DNA from: Lentisphaerae bacterium GWF2_57_35
GTDB lineage: Bacteria > Verrucomicrobiota > Kiritimatiellia > CAIQIC01 > GWF2-57-35
Assembly: GCA_001804865.1 (NCBI GenBank)
Contig: MHBK01000008.1
Span: 1-64,000 of the forward strand
Reading direction: 5' to 3'
Length of the DNA: 64,000 nucleotides
Each line of letters opens with the position of its first letter. Positions within the stretch are counted from its first letter, which is position 1. The notes beneath the pieces are model-generated. The model was not told the origin of the DNA and did no database searches. It worked only from the letters and a program-made list of their open reading frames with translations. Positions 44,077 through 53,871 of the stretch are shown here, in pieces. A program made the translations under genes and the position numbers.

Positions 44077-44727
44077 TTATTTCAACTGCGACGCCGCGAA
44101 TTCCCAATTCGCCAGATGGTCCAGGAAAGCTTCCACGAAGTCCTTGCGGCGGTTCTGGTAGTCGAGATAGTAGGCGTGCTCCCAAACGTCGCACGTCAGA
44201 AGTGCGGTTTGCCCGTGCGCGATTGACGTATCCGCGTTGGACGTCTTGATGATCTTCAACGTGTCGCCCTCCTGTACAAGCCAGACCCACCCGCTGCCGA
44301 ACTGCGCGACCGCCGCGGTCACGAAAGCATTCTTGAATTCATCGAAGCCGCCGAACGATTTCTCGACAAGCGCCAGCAGACGCCCCGCCGGTTTTCCGCC
44401 GCCACCCGCCTTCATGCTGTTCCAGAAGAAAGCATGGTTCCAAGCCTGAGCGGCATTGTTGAAGACGGCGGCCTTATCTGCCTTGCCCGCGCTCTCCAAG
44501 ACAACCTTCTCCAACGATGATCCTGCTGCCCACGGGGTGCCGACGACCAGCTTGTTCAGGTTGTCCACGTAGGCTTGATGATGTTTGCCGTAGTGGAAAC
44601 CCATTGTCCGAGCCGATATGTAAGGCTCGAGGGCACCCTGGGCGTAGGGCAACGCCGGCAGAGTGAACGCGGGTGATCCGCCGGACGCAGCGGGACCGGG
44701 TGCAGACTTCTCGACACGTGGACTCAT
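44077..44727 (-). CDS. sodB: Iron/manganese superoxide dismutase
   Basis: A 216-residue enzyme converting superoxide to peroxide and oxygen. The metal ligands are in FHYGKHHQAYVDNL (first His), FNNAAQAWNHAFFWNSM (second) and CDVWEHAYYLDYQ (Asp, His). The Fe-type FNNAAQ(A/V)WNH with Gln is seen. A 20-residue polar leader precedes the fold (PALPYAQGALEPYIS). It is followed by the truncated bacterioferritin, forming an oxidative-stress pair. Confidence 0.95.
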   Translation of the reverse strand: MSPRVEKSAPGPAASGGSPAFTLPALPYAQGALEPYISARTMGFHYGKHHQAYVDNLNKLVVGTPWAAGSSLEKVVLESAGKADKAAVFNNAAQAWNHAFFWNSMKAGGGGKPAGRLLALVEKSFGGFDEFKNAFVTAAVAQFGSGWVWLVQEGDTLKIIKTSNADTSIAHGQTALLTCDVWEHAYYLDYQNRRKDFVEAFLDHLANWEFAASQLK

Positions 44728-44777
44728 TTTCTTTCTCCTTCTCGTTGTGTTCTATTACCGCGCTTCAGAAAGCGATC

Positions 44778-45602
44778 TCAGGTCTTAAGGAATGCCAGCA
44801 GGTCGGCGTTGAGCTTGTCTTGGTGCGTGTACGCGAGGCCGTGCGGCGCGCCCTTGTAGATCTTCAGAGTCGCGTTCTTGACCAGCTTCGATGAGCGGAG
44901 CGCCGCGGCGCCGATCGGCACAATCTGGTCGTCGTCGCCGTGAAGGATCAGCGTCGGCACGTCGAACTTCTTGAGGTCTTTGGTGAAATCCGTCTCGGAG
45001 AACGCCTTGATACAGTCGAAGGTGTTCTTGGCGCCCGCCTGCATCCCCTGGAGCCAGAACGAGTCGATCATGCCCTTCGAGACCTTGGAGCCGCGCCGAT
45101 TGGCCCCGAAGAACGGGCCGGCGGCGAGATCCTTGTAGAATTGCGAGCGGTCGGCGAGGCAGCCGTGGCGGATCCCGTCGAACACCTTCATCGGCAAGCC
45201 GCCGGGATTGGCCGCCGTCTTCAGCATCAGCGGCGGGACGGCAGAAATCAACGCGGCCTTGGCCACCCGTTTCGTGCCGTGGCGGCCGATATAGCGGGCC
45301 ACTTCACCACCGCCTGCGGAAAAGCCGATCAGAACGGCGCGCTTCAGGTTGAGCTTCTCGATGAGCTCCGAGAGATCGTCGGCATACGTGTCCATCTCGT
45401 TGCCATGCCAGGGCTGACTCGACCGCCCATGGCCGCGACGGTCATGGGCAATGCAGCGGTAGCCGTTGGAGGCCAGGAACAACATCTGGGCCTCCCAGCT
45501 GTCCGAACTGAGGGGCCAGCCATGGCTGAACACCACCGGCTGTCCCGCGCCCCAGTCTTTATAATAGATCTGCGTACCGTCTTTTGTTGTGATTGTGCTC
45601 AT
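44778..45602 (-). CDS. Alpha/beta hydrolase (arylesterase/perhydrolase type)
   Basis: A 274-residue cytoplasmic hydrolase. ATG 45602 follows AAAGGAAAACG. It has the oxyanion [11 protein letters not shown], nucleophile Ser in [15 protein letters not shown], Asp in [12 protein letters not shown] and His in [12 protein letters not shown]. This pattern is that of cofactor-free haloperoxidase/arylesterases. A truncated paralogue at 53449-53799 shares the first 100 residues and is fused to CsbD. It lies 50 bases beyond the superoxide dismutase gene and is probably part of the oxidative-stress set. Confidence 0.92.
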   Translation of the reverse strand: MSTITTKDGTQIYYKDWGAGQPVVFSHGWPLSSDSWEAQMLFLASNGYRCIAHDRRGHGRSSQPWHGNEMDTYADDLSELIEKLNLKRAVLIGFSAGGGEVARYIGRHGTKRVAKAALISAVPPLMLKTAANPGGLPMKVFDGIRHGCLADRSQFYKDLAAGPFFGANRRGSKVSKGMIDSFWLQGMQAGAKNTFDCIKAFSETDFTKDLKKFDVPTLILHGDDDQIVPIGAAALRSSKLVKNATLKIYKGAPHGLAYTHQDKLNADLLAFLKT

Positions 45603-45745
45603 CGTTTTCCTTTTTTTCGCGGGATTGGTCTGCCTCTCCGGCCCGTCCAACGCTCTCGCTCAGTGGCCCCGCCCGCTTACGGGACCACCGAGGGAACTCA
45701 ACTCGGGCGCTCCTGCAAAGATCCGTCCGGCGCACAGGTGATTCT

Positions 45746-47152
45746 CTATTCCGTTGTTTGGCCATCGGAACCGCTCTCGAGCCGTCCTTCGATGGGCGGA
45801 TTCAGCAGACGGACCCAGGTCCCTTTGGCGGAAGCGCCGGTGACCACGGCATCAAACAACTCTCCGATCCTTGATTCCAACAGCAGGGCCGCCGCGGATT
45901 TTAGCACCTGCCGCTCCACCTTTTTTGCGGCATCTTCGCTTTCGGTGCAATGCCTGGCGAGCGCCGCCAATTCATCGTTTTCATAGGGCGGTAAAGAACC
46001 CGTCATGGCGGCTTTCAGCAGCCGCTGGGTAATCAGATCCGGGTATCGGCGATTGGGGGCGGTGGAATGAGCATAGTCTCTGACGGCAAGCCCAAAGTGC
46101 CCGGCCGTGCCGCCTCCCGGCAGTTCGAGCACGTACTCCCCCGCGCCCAGGAGTTTGATGACACTCAGGGACAGATCGGGAAAACGGAGAGGATCGGCGG
46201 CTTTGGCCGATGCCAAAAAATGCTCCAGGGCCTTGGCGTCGGGCTCCTGGGGCAAGGGAGAGCCCCGCTCGGCGGCCAGTTCGACAATGCGGTCCCAGCG
46301 TTTGGGGGTGCGCACCACGCGGCGCAGCGATGGAAACTTTTTGGAGGCAAGATATCTTGCGGCAACCCCATTCGCCGCGATCATGAAATCCTCAATAAGG
46401 TCTTTGGCGGCGTTCCTGTTATCAGCGGCCAGGTCCTTGAGTTCGTCTCCGTCAAAGACCGGACGGGCTTCGACGGTTTCGAGATCCAAGGCGCCCTGCA
46501 GGCGCCGGAGAGCCTTCATTTTTCTGGCAATGCGGTCCTGGAGTCGAAGGTTCTCCGCCAGTCCGTTGACCGCGCTAATCCGTTGAGGCGCCGGCCCGTT
46601 GCCGTCCAGCCAGCCCGCCACGCTGTTATAGGTCAGCTGAGCCCGATTCCGCACCGTCGCCCGGTAAAGGTCTGAGCCCTGAAGCGAGCCCTCCTCGGCA
46701 AGCACCATTTCAAGGACAAGGGCCGCGCGGTCCACTTCCATATTGAGAGAGGTAAGATTGGTGGAGAGCTTCTCGGGCAGCATGGGAAACGTCTCGGCCA
46801 CCGTATAGATCGAGGTGGTGTTTTGCCGCGCATGATCATCAAGCGCAGAGCGTTTTTTAACGAATACATCCACATCCGCAATGGCGATCAGGACTTTGAC
46901 AGCCCCGCCGGGCAGGGCTTCCGCAACAGCGAGTTGGTCCAAATCGCGCGAATCATCGTTGTCGATGGAGCACCAAAGCAGGTTCCGGAGATCGCGCGTC
47001 ACGCCCTCCACCCCTGCCACCGGCCCATGGATTCCCCCGAGTTCAGCAAGGGCCTGACGTGAAAAATCCGGGATCAGTTTTCTGTCCAGCATGGCCCGAT
47101 GGGCAAGGCTCCGAAGGATGGAACGGTGCGATCTGTCATCGGTGTCTGTCAT
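45746..47152 (-). CDS. Compact RNase II/R-family exoribonuclease
   Basis: A 468-residue RNB-domain 3'-5' exoribonuclease. The catalytic acidic cluster is in LWCSIDNDDSRDLDQLAVAE. The substrate-clamp pattern APNRRYPDLITQRLL and the internal LVLEMVLAEEGSLQGSDLYR are present. The N-terminal cold-shock domains of RNase R are absent and only a rudimentary S1-like tail (FDAVVTGASAKGTWVRLL) remains, so it is a minimal form. Its RNA targets cannot be told from the sequence. Confidence 0.9.
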   Translation of the reverse strand: MTDTDDRSHRSILRSLAHRAMLDRKLIPDFSRQALAELGGIHGPVAGVEGVTRDLRNLLWCSIDNDDSRDLDQLAVAEALPGGAVKVLIAIADVDVFVKKRSALDDHARQNTTSIYTVAETFPMLPEKLSTNLTSLNMEVDRAALVLEMVLAEEGSLQGSDLYRATVRNRAQLTYNSVAGWLDGNGPAPQRISAVNGLAENLRLQDRIARKMKALRRLQGALDLETVEARPVFDGDELKDLAADNRNAAKDLIEDFMIAANGVAARYLASKKFPSLRRVVRTPKRWDRIVELAAERGSPLPQEPDAKALEHFLASAKAADPLRFPDLSLSVIKLLGAGEYVLELPGGGTAGHFGLAVRDYAHSTAPNRRYPDLITQRLLKAAMTGSLPPYENDELAALARHCTESEDAAKKVERQVLKSAAALLLESRIGELFDAVVTGASAKGTWVRLLNPPIEGRLESGSDGQTTE

Positions 47153-47233
47153 GGCCTCATCCTCCCTGAATCCTGCGCCCGCATTTTTTCCATCATTTCA
47201 AGCATCATGAATCACTCCACGTTTTCGCCGGTG

Positions 47234-49021
47234 TCAGCTCAACGCTTCCAACAGGTTAAAGGTTGAATAGGGGTCGCTGAAGACGGTGAACATGGCGGTC
47301 GTTTCCGGTCCCATCACGGTGCTCACCAGCGGTTCCAAAGCGAGCGGCGCCAGTATGATCACACGCACCCTTTTGACACAGAGATCTCCTGCCATGGCGT
47401 TGAGTTGCTCGAGGAGGGTCTTGAAAAAGGGCAGAGAAGACGCCTCCAGGATTAGACCGTCAAAATTCAGAGCCTGCGCTAAAGCACTCGCATCATCCAC
47501 ATGAAGGTCATATCCCATGGAATGCAGCCAGAACTCGACCACATCGAGATGAGGTTTGATTTCGCGAATCATGAGCAGTCTGTTTCGTGTTCCCGGTTTG
47601 TGTTGGGCGGCCACCGGTGGGGCCGTCACGCCCGGGCATTGAGAAACATAGACGCTCCACAAATCGCCCAGGTCTTTGTCGATCTCCTTGTCGATCCCGC
47701 GGACAAAATCTCCGCTGAGATCAAGACTCAGGGCCAGCACATCGGGAATCAGCCTTAATTTCTCCGGGGCTCCGGGTTTGAGACCGCGCGCGAGGGTCAA
47801 AATATCGCACACTGGAAGTATTCCAGCGCTCACTCTGTCCGCCTGGTTCATGCGCATCAGTTCGCTCCAGGACAGGCCATACCCCATCAGCGGCTTGAGT
47901 TGCCGGGTGATATGCCACTTCTCCAGGACGCGGCGGGTCAATTCAACGTGATCATGCCCCAGCAGGTTCATCTCATGCATCCGAATATCGCCCTGGCTGT
48001 CCGCCACGCGCCGGAGGACCTCCGCGTATTCCTCATGAAAGGCCTCATCATAAACGGCCATGCCTAGGCGATGGAGCAATCCCGACAAAAAAAAGGTTTC
48101 AGGATGGTCAGCGCCGAGATGCTGGGCGATTCGCCTGGCATACGATGCGCAGCAGAAACTATGCTGCCACAGACTGATCCGGTCCAACGGGCTGCCCGCC
48201 GAGGGCCTCGTGAAAAGATTCACCACCGCCGTGCCAAAGACCAGATCCCGCACTTCACTCACGCCCAGGCTGACGACGGCCCGCTCCAGGGAGATGACGG
48301 GCTCCTGCATGCCATGGAAAGCGGAATTGGCTGCTTTAAAAACCTTGGACGCTATGGACGGATCCTTCTCGATTTCCCTGGCCATGACGGTGGCATCTGA
48401 AAACTTGTCCTCCGTCAACTGCATGATTCTGCTCGCGACAAACGGAAGAGCCTTGATGCTGTCGGCCTTGCTCAAGCGAGCCTCAAACTCAGCCTCCGAA
48501 ACCAATCGTCGCGCCGCGGGAAGGCTGGGGATGGCAGGCGTCAAGGCCTCCCTGGCGCTCAGTACGGAATCATCCTGCCCTTTCTCGACCGGCGCCGATT
48601 CCGAAGGAATGTTCTCCTGCTGCGAAGAGACCCCAGGTCCTGCACCTTTTCCCTTTTGGATGGCCGCATTGACCTGTATTCTCAACAGGAGATTCTCGAT
48701 ATCCGACGTCTTGGCAATAAAATCCTGCGCCCCTTCCTGCAAAGCTTCTATCACATTGCCTTGTGAAGGGATTCCGGTCAGCACGATAATGGGAATGGCT
48801 GCGGTGTTGGATCGAGCCTTGAGCCGGCGCAGCGCCTCCAAGCCGTGCATTTCGGGCATATCCAGGTCTAGAAGCACCATGTCGGGCCGCTCTCGAACGG
48901 CGGCCAACAGGGCTTCCAATCCGTTCTGAGCGGCTATCACGACAAACCCATCCTTCTCAAGGACCCTTTTCAGCATGCTTCGAAAGATCGGATCATCATC
49001 TGCCAGGACAATTTTTTTCAT
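47234..49021 (-). CDS. REC-HDOD signalling protein with C-terminal pseudo-receiver
   Basis: 595 residues. The receiver (1-120) has IVLADDDPIFRS, phospho-Asp in MVLLDLDMPEMHG and an atypical IAKTSD in place of K-P. A variable linker (120-175) follows. The HDOD domain (about 185-390) has IKALPFVASRIMQLTEDKFS, NSAFHGMQEPVISLERAVVS and FLSGLLHRLGMAVYDEAF. The last 115 residues (RLLMIREIKPHLDVVEFWLH ...VIILAPL) have receiver-like spacing but no acidic pocket. HDOD proteins act in signalling and motility. ATG 49021 overlaps the stop of the REC-kinase. Confidence 0.88.
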   Translation of the reverse strand: MKKIVLADDDPIFRSMLKRVLEKDGFVVIAAQNGLEALLAAVRERPDMVLLDLDMPEMHGLEALRRLKARSNTAAIPIIVLTGIPSQGNVIEALQEGAQDFIAKTSDIENLLLRIQVNAAIQKGKGAGPGVSSQQENIPSESAPVEKGQDDSVLSAREALTPAIPSLPAARRLVSEAEFEARLSKADSIKALPFVASRIMQLTEDKFSDATVMAREIEKDPSIASKVFKAANSAFHGMQEPVISLERAVVSLGVSEVRDLVFGTAVVNLFTRPSAGSPLDRISLWQHSFCCASYARRIAQHLGADHPETFFLSGLLHRLGMAVYDEAFHEEYAEVLRRVADSQGDIRMHEMNLLGHDHVELTRRVLEKWHITRQLKPLMGYGLSWSELMRMNQADRVSAGILPVCDILTLARGLKPGAPEKLRLIPDVLALSLDLSGDFVRGIDKEIDKDLGDLWSVYVSQCPGVTAPPVAAQHKPGTRNRLLMIREIKPHLDVVEFWLHSMGYDLHVDDASALAQALNFDGLILEASSLPFFKTLLEQLNAMAGDLCVKRVRVIILAPLALEPLVSTVMGPETTAMFTVFSDPYSTFNLLEALS

Positions 49022-50220
49022 TTTTCCTCACCCCCTGTCACGGGGCATGGTTGTCCGCTTGGTGGCTCATGGCCTTGGGACGGCAAGGTGAACCAGAAGG
49101 CGCTTCCTTGGCCGGGTTCGCTCTCCACCCCAATCTCGCCTCCGTGCGCCTCCACCGCCAGCTTGCAGAACGTCAGTCCAAGTCCGGTGGAATACATTTT
49201 TCTTTGCTGCCGGGTTTCGACTTGCCCGAATTTTTCGAATATTTTGTGGCGATATTCCAGGGGGATGCCGCTCCCAGTGTCGGCAACGCAAATCCTGGCG
49301 GCCACTCCCCTGCTCTCCGCCGAAACCACGACCTGGCCGCCTTCAGGGGTGAATTTGATGGCATTTCCCACCAGGTTGGCGACGATGCGCGCAACCAGAT
49401 TAACGTCGCAATGGACCAGGATCGGAAGAGCGGATTTCCGATGGATCAGAACCACCTGTTTCGTCAGGGAGCCGAGGGACTGGAGCGCCTTTTGAATCAG
49501 GACATCGATATCCGCCTTTTCCCTGTGGAGCGGCATCTTGCCCTCTTCCAGCCGGCTCACATCCAAAAGCGTATTCACCATGTTCTCCAGCAGCGAACCG
49601 CAGCTTCTGGTCTCCCCGAGCATCATCCTTTCATCCGGACTCAGCTTTTCCGCGGCATCCGTTTCCAGCATTTTCAGATATCCCGTAAGACCCATCAAGG
49701 GCGACCGCATGTCATGGATGATCATATTCGTCAGATTATCGCGAAGATCCTCCAGCTTCTTGAGCTGGTCGCAGCTCTCCTGCAGCTGCTGGTTCTGCCG
49801 CTGCCGCTCCACCTGAAGCCGGCGAAGCTTCAAGTGCGTCTGCACCCTGGCCTCCACTTCTTCGAACTGAAACGGCTTCGTAATATAGTCCAATCCACCC
49901 ACGGCAAAGGCCTTGATCTTGTCCATCGTCTCGTCGAGGGCGCTGATGAAAATGACGGGAATCTCCTTCAAGGCATCATCCGCCTTGAGACGTTCGCATA
50001 CCTCGTAGCCGTTCATCCCCGGCATGTTGATGTCGAGCAGGATCAGATCGGGTTTTTCCTTCTGAACCGCCTGGATCGCAAGCTGCCCGCCGGGAACGGG
50101 ACGAACCTTGCACCCGCGCTCTTTCAACAGGTCTGTCAGCAGCCGGAGATTGGCCGGTGTATCATCCACCACTAGAATATCCGGTTTTTTCTGAAGGACG
50201 TCCGCGGTGGGCAGGTTCAT
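49018..50220 (-). CDS. REC-histidine kinase
   Basis: 400 residues from ATG 50220. N-terminal receiver: ILVVDDTPANLRL, Asp in DLILLDINMPGMNG and DYITKPF. A coiled linker (LQVERQRQNQQLQESCDQL) leads to HisKA with His in MIIHDMRSPLMGLTGYLKML. The HATPase has NLVGNAIKFTPEGG, DTGSGIP and YSTGLGLTFCK. It is a soluble phosphorelay kinase controlled by its own receiver. It lies between the triple-PAS hybrid kinase (1-base gap) and the REC-HDOD protein (ATGA overlap), so the three make one relay operon. Confidence 0.93.
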   Translation of the reverse strand: MNLPTADVLQKKPDILVVDDTPANLRLLTDLLKERGCKVRPVPGGQLAIQAVQKEKPDLILLDINMPGMNGYEVCERLKADDALKEIPVIFISALDETMDKIKAFAVGGLDYITKPFQFEEVEARVQTHLKLRRLQVERQRQNQQLQESCDQLKKLEDLRDNLTNMIIHDMRSPLMGLTGYLKMLETDAAEKLSPDERMMLGETRSCGSLLENMVNTLLDVSRLEEGKMPLHREKADIDVLIQKALQSLGSLTKQVVLIHRKSALPILVHCDVNLVARIVANLVGNAIKFTPEGGQVVVSAESRGVAARICVADTGSGIPLEYRHKIFEKFGQVETRQQRKMYSTGLGLTFCKLAVEAHGGEIGVESEPGQGSAFWFTLPSQGHEPPSGQPCPVTGGEEK

Positions 50221-50221
50221 C

Positions 50222-53026
50222 TCAACACATCCCTTCATTCCCGGCCGCCACGTCCAGCACCTTTTGATATTCGAAATTCTCCGCGAGACGCCGCATTCTC
50301 CCCGCCATCCGGGCATCCTGTTTCTCGACCTGCTGAATGATTTCCAGCATCCGGTCCAGATCCGCGGAACCTGTGGCCTCGCGCAACCGGATCATGACCG
50401 TTTCAGGCAGTGCCGGCGGCCTCTCTTTCAAGCTTTCCACCGCGGCTTCCTTTTCAGGCTGGAGGACGGAAGGGGCATCCGCATAAACATATTCCAGCTT
50501 TAAGAGCGTTTTGATTTTTTCAAGCAGAACCTCCTCGCGAAAAGGCTTGCCGAGAAAATCGTCCGCGCCGATTTCCAAGGCGGTCTTGCGGTCCTCATCG
50601 AAGGCGCTGGCCGTCACACTGACAATCTTGACCTTCTTTCCCGCGGCGCCGGCCCGGATCCTCTGGATGGCCTCGTAGCCATTCATGACCGGCATGCGCG
50701 TATCCATGAGAATCAAATCCGGCCGCCAGGTCTCATATTGCTGAACCGCCTGCTCCCCATTGATGACACCCCGGACATCGAAACCGGTCCGCTCCAGCAT
50801 CTGGGAAAGCAATATGCGGTTGTCGTCTTTGTCGTCGGCAATCAGGATCCGGAAGATCTTCTGCCCGGGCTGGAGCCCCGTGACGCGCCGCATCCTGTCC
50901 TTTTTGGTGAGGATGCCTTCCCGCCCTTCCTCCAAGTTGATCTCGAATTGGAAAAGGCTGCCCTTGTTCGGCTGGCTGCTGACGCTGATGTCGCCTCCCA
51001 TCAGGCGGACAAATTCGCGGCTGATGGCCAGGCCCAGTCCTGTTCCCATTTGAATCTTCCTGCCGCTCTCGGTTTGCTCGAACGGCTGGAACAATTTCTG
51101 GATTTCCGCTTCCGCGATGCCCGCGCCGGTATCCTCCACCTCCACCATCAGGCGCAGGGCCATCCCGGACCTGCTCTTGACACCCACCCGAACGGAGACG
51201 CCTCCGCTCCTGGTAAATTTGATGGCATTACCGATCAGGTTGATGAAGATCTGGAGCAATTTATTCTCGTCCCCCACGACGCACGGGGGCAGCGATCCCA
51301 CCCGTTCCACCAGGAAGCGCAGGTTCTTCTCATCCGTGCTGATTCGAAACATCATTTCAAGTTCATCGAGCATGCCATTCAAATCGAAGGCAGCCAGCGT
51401 CAGGGCCAGCCGGCCCGCCTCGATTTTGGACAGTTCCAGGATGCCATTGATCAGCGAGAGCAGGCGTTCTCCGCTGCGGTTGATGGTCTGCAGGTGTTTC
51501 TTCTGCAAGGAGGATAATTCGACATCACGCATCATCAACTGCGAAAAACCCAAAATGGCATTCATGGGCGTGCGAATCTCATGCGACATATTGGCCAGGA
51601 AAGCGCTTTTCGCCCTGTTGGCTATTTCCGCGGATTCCTTGGCCTTTTCCGCGACCAGCTTGGCATCGGTAAGCTCCCCTTCCACCTTCCTGTGCTCGGT
51701 CAAGTCCCGCGTGAGCTTGGCATACCCGCGAAGATTGCCCTGGTGGTCCAGGATCGCCGTAACGACCACATTGGCCCAGAACTTCGAGCCATCCTTGCGC
51801 ATCCTCCAGCCCTCCGCTTCAAACCGTCCCTGGGCATTCGTAACATCCAGATCGTGTTGCGGCAGGCCTCGATCGATGTCTTCCCTCAAATAGAACCGCG
51901 AGAAATGCTGGCCGACGATTTCTTCCGCGCAGTAGCCCTTGATCCGCTGCGCCCCGCTGTTCCAGCTGACCACGCGCCCCAGCGGATCCAGCATGACAAT
52001 CGCGTAGTCGGACACGCTCTCCACCATCAGGCGAAAACTCTCCTCGGTCCATCGCAGCTGATCCTCGATTTTCTTGCGCGCGGTGTTGTCGGTGCCGATC
52101 AGCAGATAACCAATGATGTGTTCCTGAATATCGCGCAGCGCCGTGACGGATACCATCGCCGGAAAGCGGCTGCCATCCTTGCGGATATAGGTCAGCTCGT
52201 AAATATCCTCCAGGCCGCGGGAGGCCTTGAACACCAGGGCCTCGAAGCCCGGCGCGATGGTGGTTCCCAACTCCAGGCTCAACGCTTCGGCGCGCGCCAC
52301 CAGTTCGTGCGCATCGGAAATATCGGCCGGGGTGATCCGGTTCACCACATCGGCGGCCGCGTAGCCCAGCATGCGCTCCGCACCCACATTAAAGATTTGA
52401 ATCACGCCCTTCTCGTCGGTGGCAATGCTGGAGAAGTTGGCGCTGTCGAAGATGGCGGCCTGCAAGGACCCCGCATTCAACAGGGCTTCTTCCGCCCGCT
52501 TGCGCGCGGTGTTGTCCGTGCCGATCAGCAGATAGCCGATGATGGCGTTTTGAGACTCGCGCAGCGCCGTGACGGACACCACCGCCGGAAAGCGGCTGCC
52601 ATCCTTGCGGATATAGGTCAGCTCGTAGATATCCTCAATGCCACGAGAGGCCTTGAAGACGAGGGCCTCGAACCCCGGCGTGATCGGCGTGAAAAGTTCG
52701 GCGCTCAAGGCCCTGGCGCGCACAATCATTTCCTTCGGATCGGAAATGTCGGCCGGAGTAATTCGGTTGATCACGCTGGCGGCCGTGTAGCCCAGCATGC
52801 GTTCGGCGCCAACATTGAAGATCTGGATGACCCCCTTCTCATCGGTGGCGATGCACGAGAAGTTGGCGCTGTTGAATATCGCCTTCTGCAAGGCGCCGGT
52901 CTTGAGCAGCGTCTCGGCGCGCCGAACCGCATCGCGAACCCCCGCGGGGCTTGCGGAGGACAACAAGGCTTCCGGGTTCCTGGCCATGCCTTTATCATCC
53001 ATTAACGGTTTCATCAGGGACTCCAT
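50222..53026 (-). CDS. Triple-PAS hybrid sensor kinase
   Basis: 934 residues, cytoplasmic. PAS 1 and PAS 2 (from about residues 45 and 187) are near-duplicates with a 142-residue period (SANFS(C/S)IATDEKGVIQIFN, RITPADISD, FEALVFKASRG). PAS 3 spans 310-425 (SDYAIVMLDPLGRVVSWNSG). HisKA has His in FLANMSHEIRTPMNAILGFS. HATPase has NLIGNAIKFTRSGG and MGTGLGLAISREFV. The receiver at 705-825 has Asp in LILMDTRMPVMNG and FLGKPFREE. A helical tail (PETVMIRLREATGSADLDRM) is of the type often found after receivers in BarA-like sensors. First gene of the relay operon. Confidence 0.94.
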   Translation of the reverse strand: MESLMKPLMDDKGMARNPEALLSSASPAGVRDAVRRAETLLKTGALQKAIFNSANFSCIATDEKGVIQIFNVGAERMLGYTAASVINRITPADISDPKEMIVRARALSAELFTPITPGFEALVFKASRGIEDIYELTYIRKDGSRFPAVVSVTALRESQNAIIGYLLIGTDNTARKRAEEALLNAGSLQAAIFDSANFSSIATDEKGVIQIFNVGAERMLGYAAADVVNRITPADISDAHELVARAEALSLELGTTIAPGFEALVFKASRGLEDIYELTYIRKDGSRFPAMVSVTALRDIQEHIIGYLLIGTDNTARKKIEDQLRWTEESFRLMVESVSDYAIVMLDPLGRVVSWNSGAQRIKGYCAEEIVGQHFSRFYLREDIDRGLPQHDLDVTNAQGRFEAEGWRMRKDGSKFWANVVVTAILDHQGNLRGYAKLTRDLTEHRKVEGELTDAKLVAEKAKESAEIANRAKSAFLANMSHEIRTPMNAILGFSQLMMRDVELSSLQKKHLQTINRSGERLLSLINGILELSKIEAGRLALTLAAFDLNGMLDELEMMFRISTDEKNLRFLVERVGSLPPCVVGDENKLLQIFINLIGNAIKFTRSGGVSVRVGVKSRSGMALRLMVEVEDTGAGIAEAEIQKLFQPFEQTESGRKIQMGTGLGLAISREFVRLMGGDISVSSQPNKGSLFQFEINLEEGREGILTKKDRMRRVTGLQPGQKIFRILIADDKDDNRILLSQMLERTGFDVRGVINGEQAVQQYETWRPDLILMDTRMPVMNGYEAIQRIRAGAAGKKVKIVSVTASAFDEDRKTALEIGADDFLGKPFREEVLLEKIKTLLKLEYVYADAPSVLQPEKEAAVESLKERPPALPETVMIRLREATGSADLDRMLEIIQQVEKQDARMAGRMRRLAENFEYQKVLDVAAGNEGMC

Positions 53027-53063
53027 TTGGCCTGGCCGCCGCGCGCGAGAATCTGCGCGCTTC

Positions 53064-53222
53064 TCAAATACGGCCCATCAGCAGCAGGAACACGATCAGA
53101 AGAACCAGGCCCAGGCCGCCGCTCGGGTAGTAACCCCACGACCGGCTGTGCGGCCAGGTGGGCAGCGCGCCCACCAACAGGAGCACCAAAATGATGAGGA
53201 GAACGGCGCCTAACATAGTCAT
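53064..53222 (-). CDS. DUF3309 small membrane protein
   Basis: 52 residues from ATG 53222 (MTM start; an internal ATG at 53216 is also possible). Two hydrophobic helices flank LPTWPHSRSWGYYPSGGLGL, the DUF3309 signature. These proteins accompany CsbD and other stress proteins. A nearly identical paralogue is at 59802-59960. A GC-rich hairpin lies just upstream, after CsbD. Confidence 0.9.
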   Translation of the reverse strand: MTMLGAVLLIILVLLLVGALPTWPHSRSWGYYPSGGLGLVLLIVFLLLMGRI

Positions 53223-53237
53223 TTTCCTTTCAGGTGC

Positions 53238-53265
53238 GGAAGGCCGGGGCGGGCCCCGGCCTTCC
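53238..53265 (-). terminator. Strong hairpin after CsbD, likely terminator or attenuator
   Basis: GGAAGGCCGGGGC (53238-53250) pairs perfectly with 53253-53265 around two bases. No T-run follows. A comparable hairpin with similar flank (TTCGARTCAG) lies after the other csbD gene at 59542-59567. Confidence 0.55.
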
Positions 53266-53280
53266 CTTTCGAATCAGCTT

Positions 53281-53799
53281 TCACGCGCGCATGCGCTTGG
53301 CAACCTTGTCGGTCACTTTTTCGGCGGCTTGTTTGACACGGCCCACGGCCTGGTCCGTCTTGCCGTTGCGGCGAAGCTTGTCATTGTTCACCAGCGCGCC
53401 CGCCGCTTCCTTGATGCGACCCTTGGCAATATCTGTTTTTCCACCCATGGTGCTGCTCCATTCCATCAATCCGGCTCTGCCACCGCCGGCGGAGAAACCG
53501 ATCAGGACCGCGCCCTTCAGGTCCAGTTTTTCGAGGAGCTCCGAGAGGTCGTCGGCATAAGTGTCCATCTCGTTGCCGCTCCAGGGCTGGCTCGACCGGC
53601 CATGGGCAATGCAGCGATAGCCGTTGGAGGCCAGGAACATCATCTGAGCTTCCCAGCTATCCGCACTGAGGGGCCAGCCGTGGCTGAACACCACGGGCTG
53701 TCCTGTGCCCCAGTCCTTGTAATATATCTGAGTACCGTCTTTCGTTGTAATCGTGCTCAAGGTTTGCTTCTTTCTTTTTTTATCAGCGTCGATCCTCAT
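53281..53799 (-). CDS. Chimeric frame: truncated alpha/beta hydrolase fused to CsbD
   Basis: A 172-residue open frame. Residues 15-105 nearly copy the hydrolase at 44778-45602 ([44 protein letters not shown]). DRRGH is reduced to a direct join in [11 protein letters not shown], and all downstream catalytic residues are lost. After EWSST the frame continues into a complete CsbD protein ([20 protein letters not shown] ... [14 protein letters not shown]). CsbD alone would start at ATG 53448 (55 residues), with GGAG nine bases before, and is probably made separately. ATG 53799 replaces the paralogue's normal start. Confidence 0.8.
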   Translation of the reverse strand: MRIDADKKRKKQTLSTITTKDGTQIYYKDWGTGQPVVFSHGWPLSADSWEAQMMFLASNGYRCIAHGRSSQPWSGNEMDTYADDLSELLEKLDLKGAVLIGFSAGGGRAGLMEWSSTMGGKTDIAKGRIKEAAGALVNNDKLRRNGKTDQAVGRVKQAAEKVTDKVAKRMRA

Positions 53800-53871
53800 A
53801 CCCTCTCCGAATGTTTTTCGGCATCCGTCGTAGGGGCGGTTGTCCCCTTGTCCGCCGAAGTGCTCTGCTTT

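Noticed and set aside
51581-53005. A 474-codon plus-strand frame with internal repeats
   Set aside because: The repeats are the antisense of the duplicated PAS domains.
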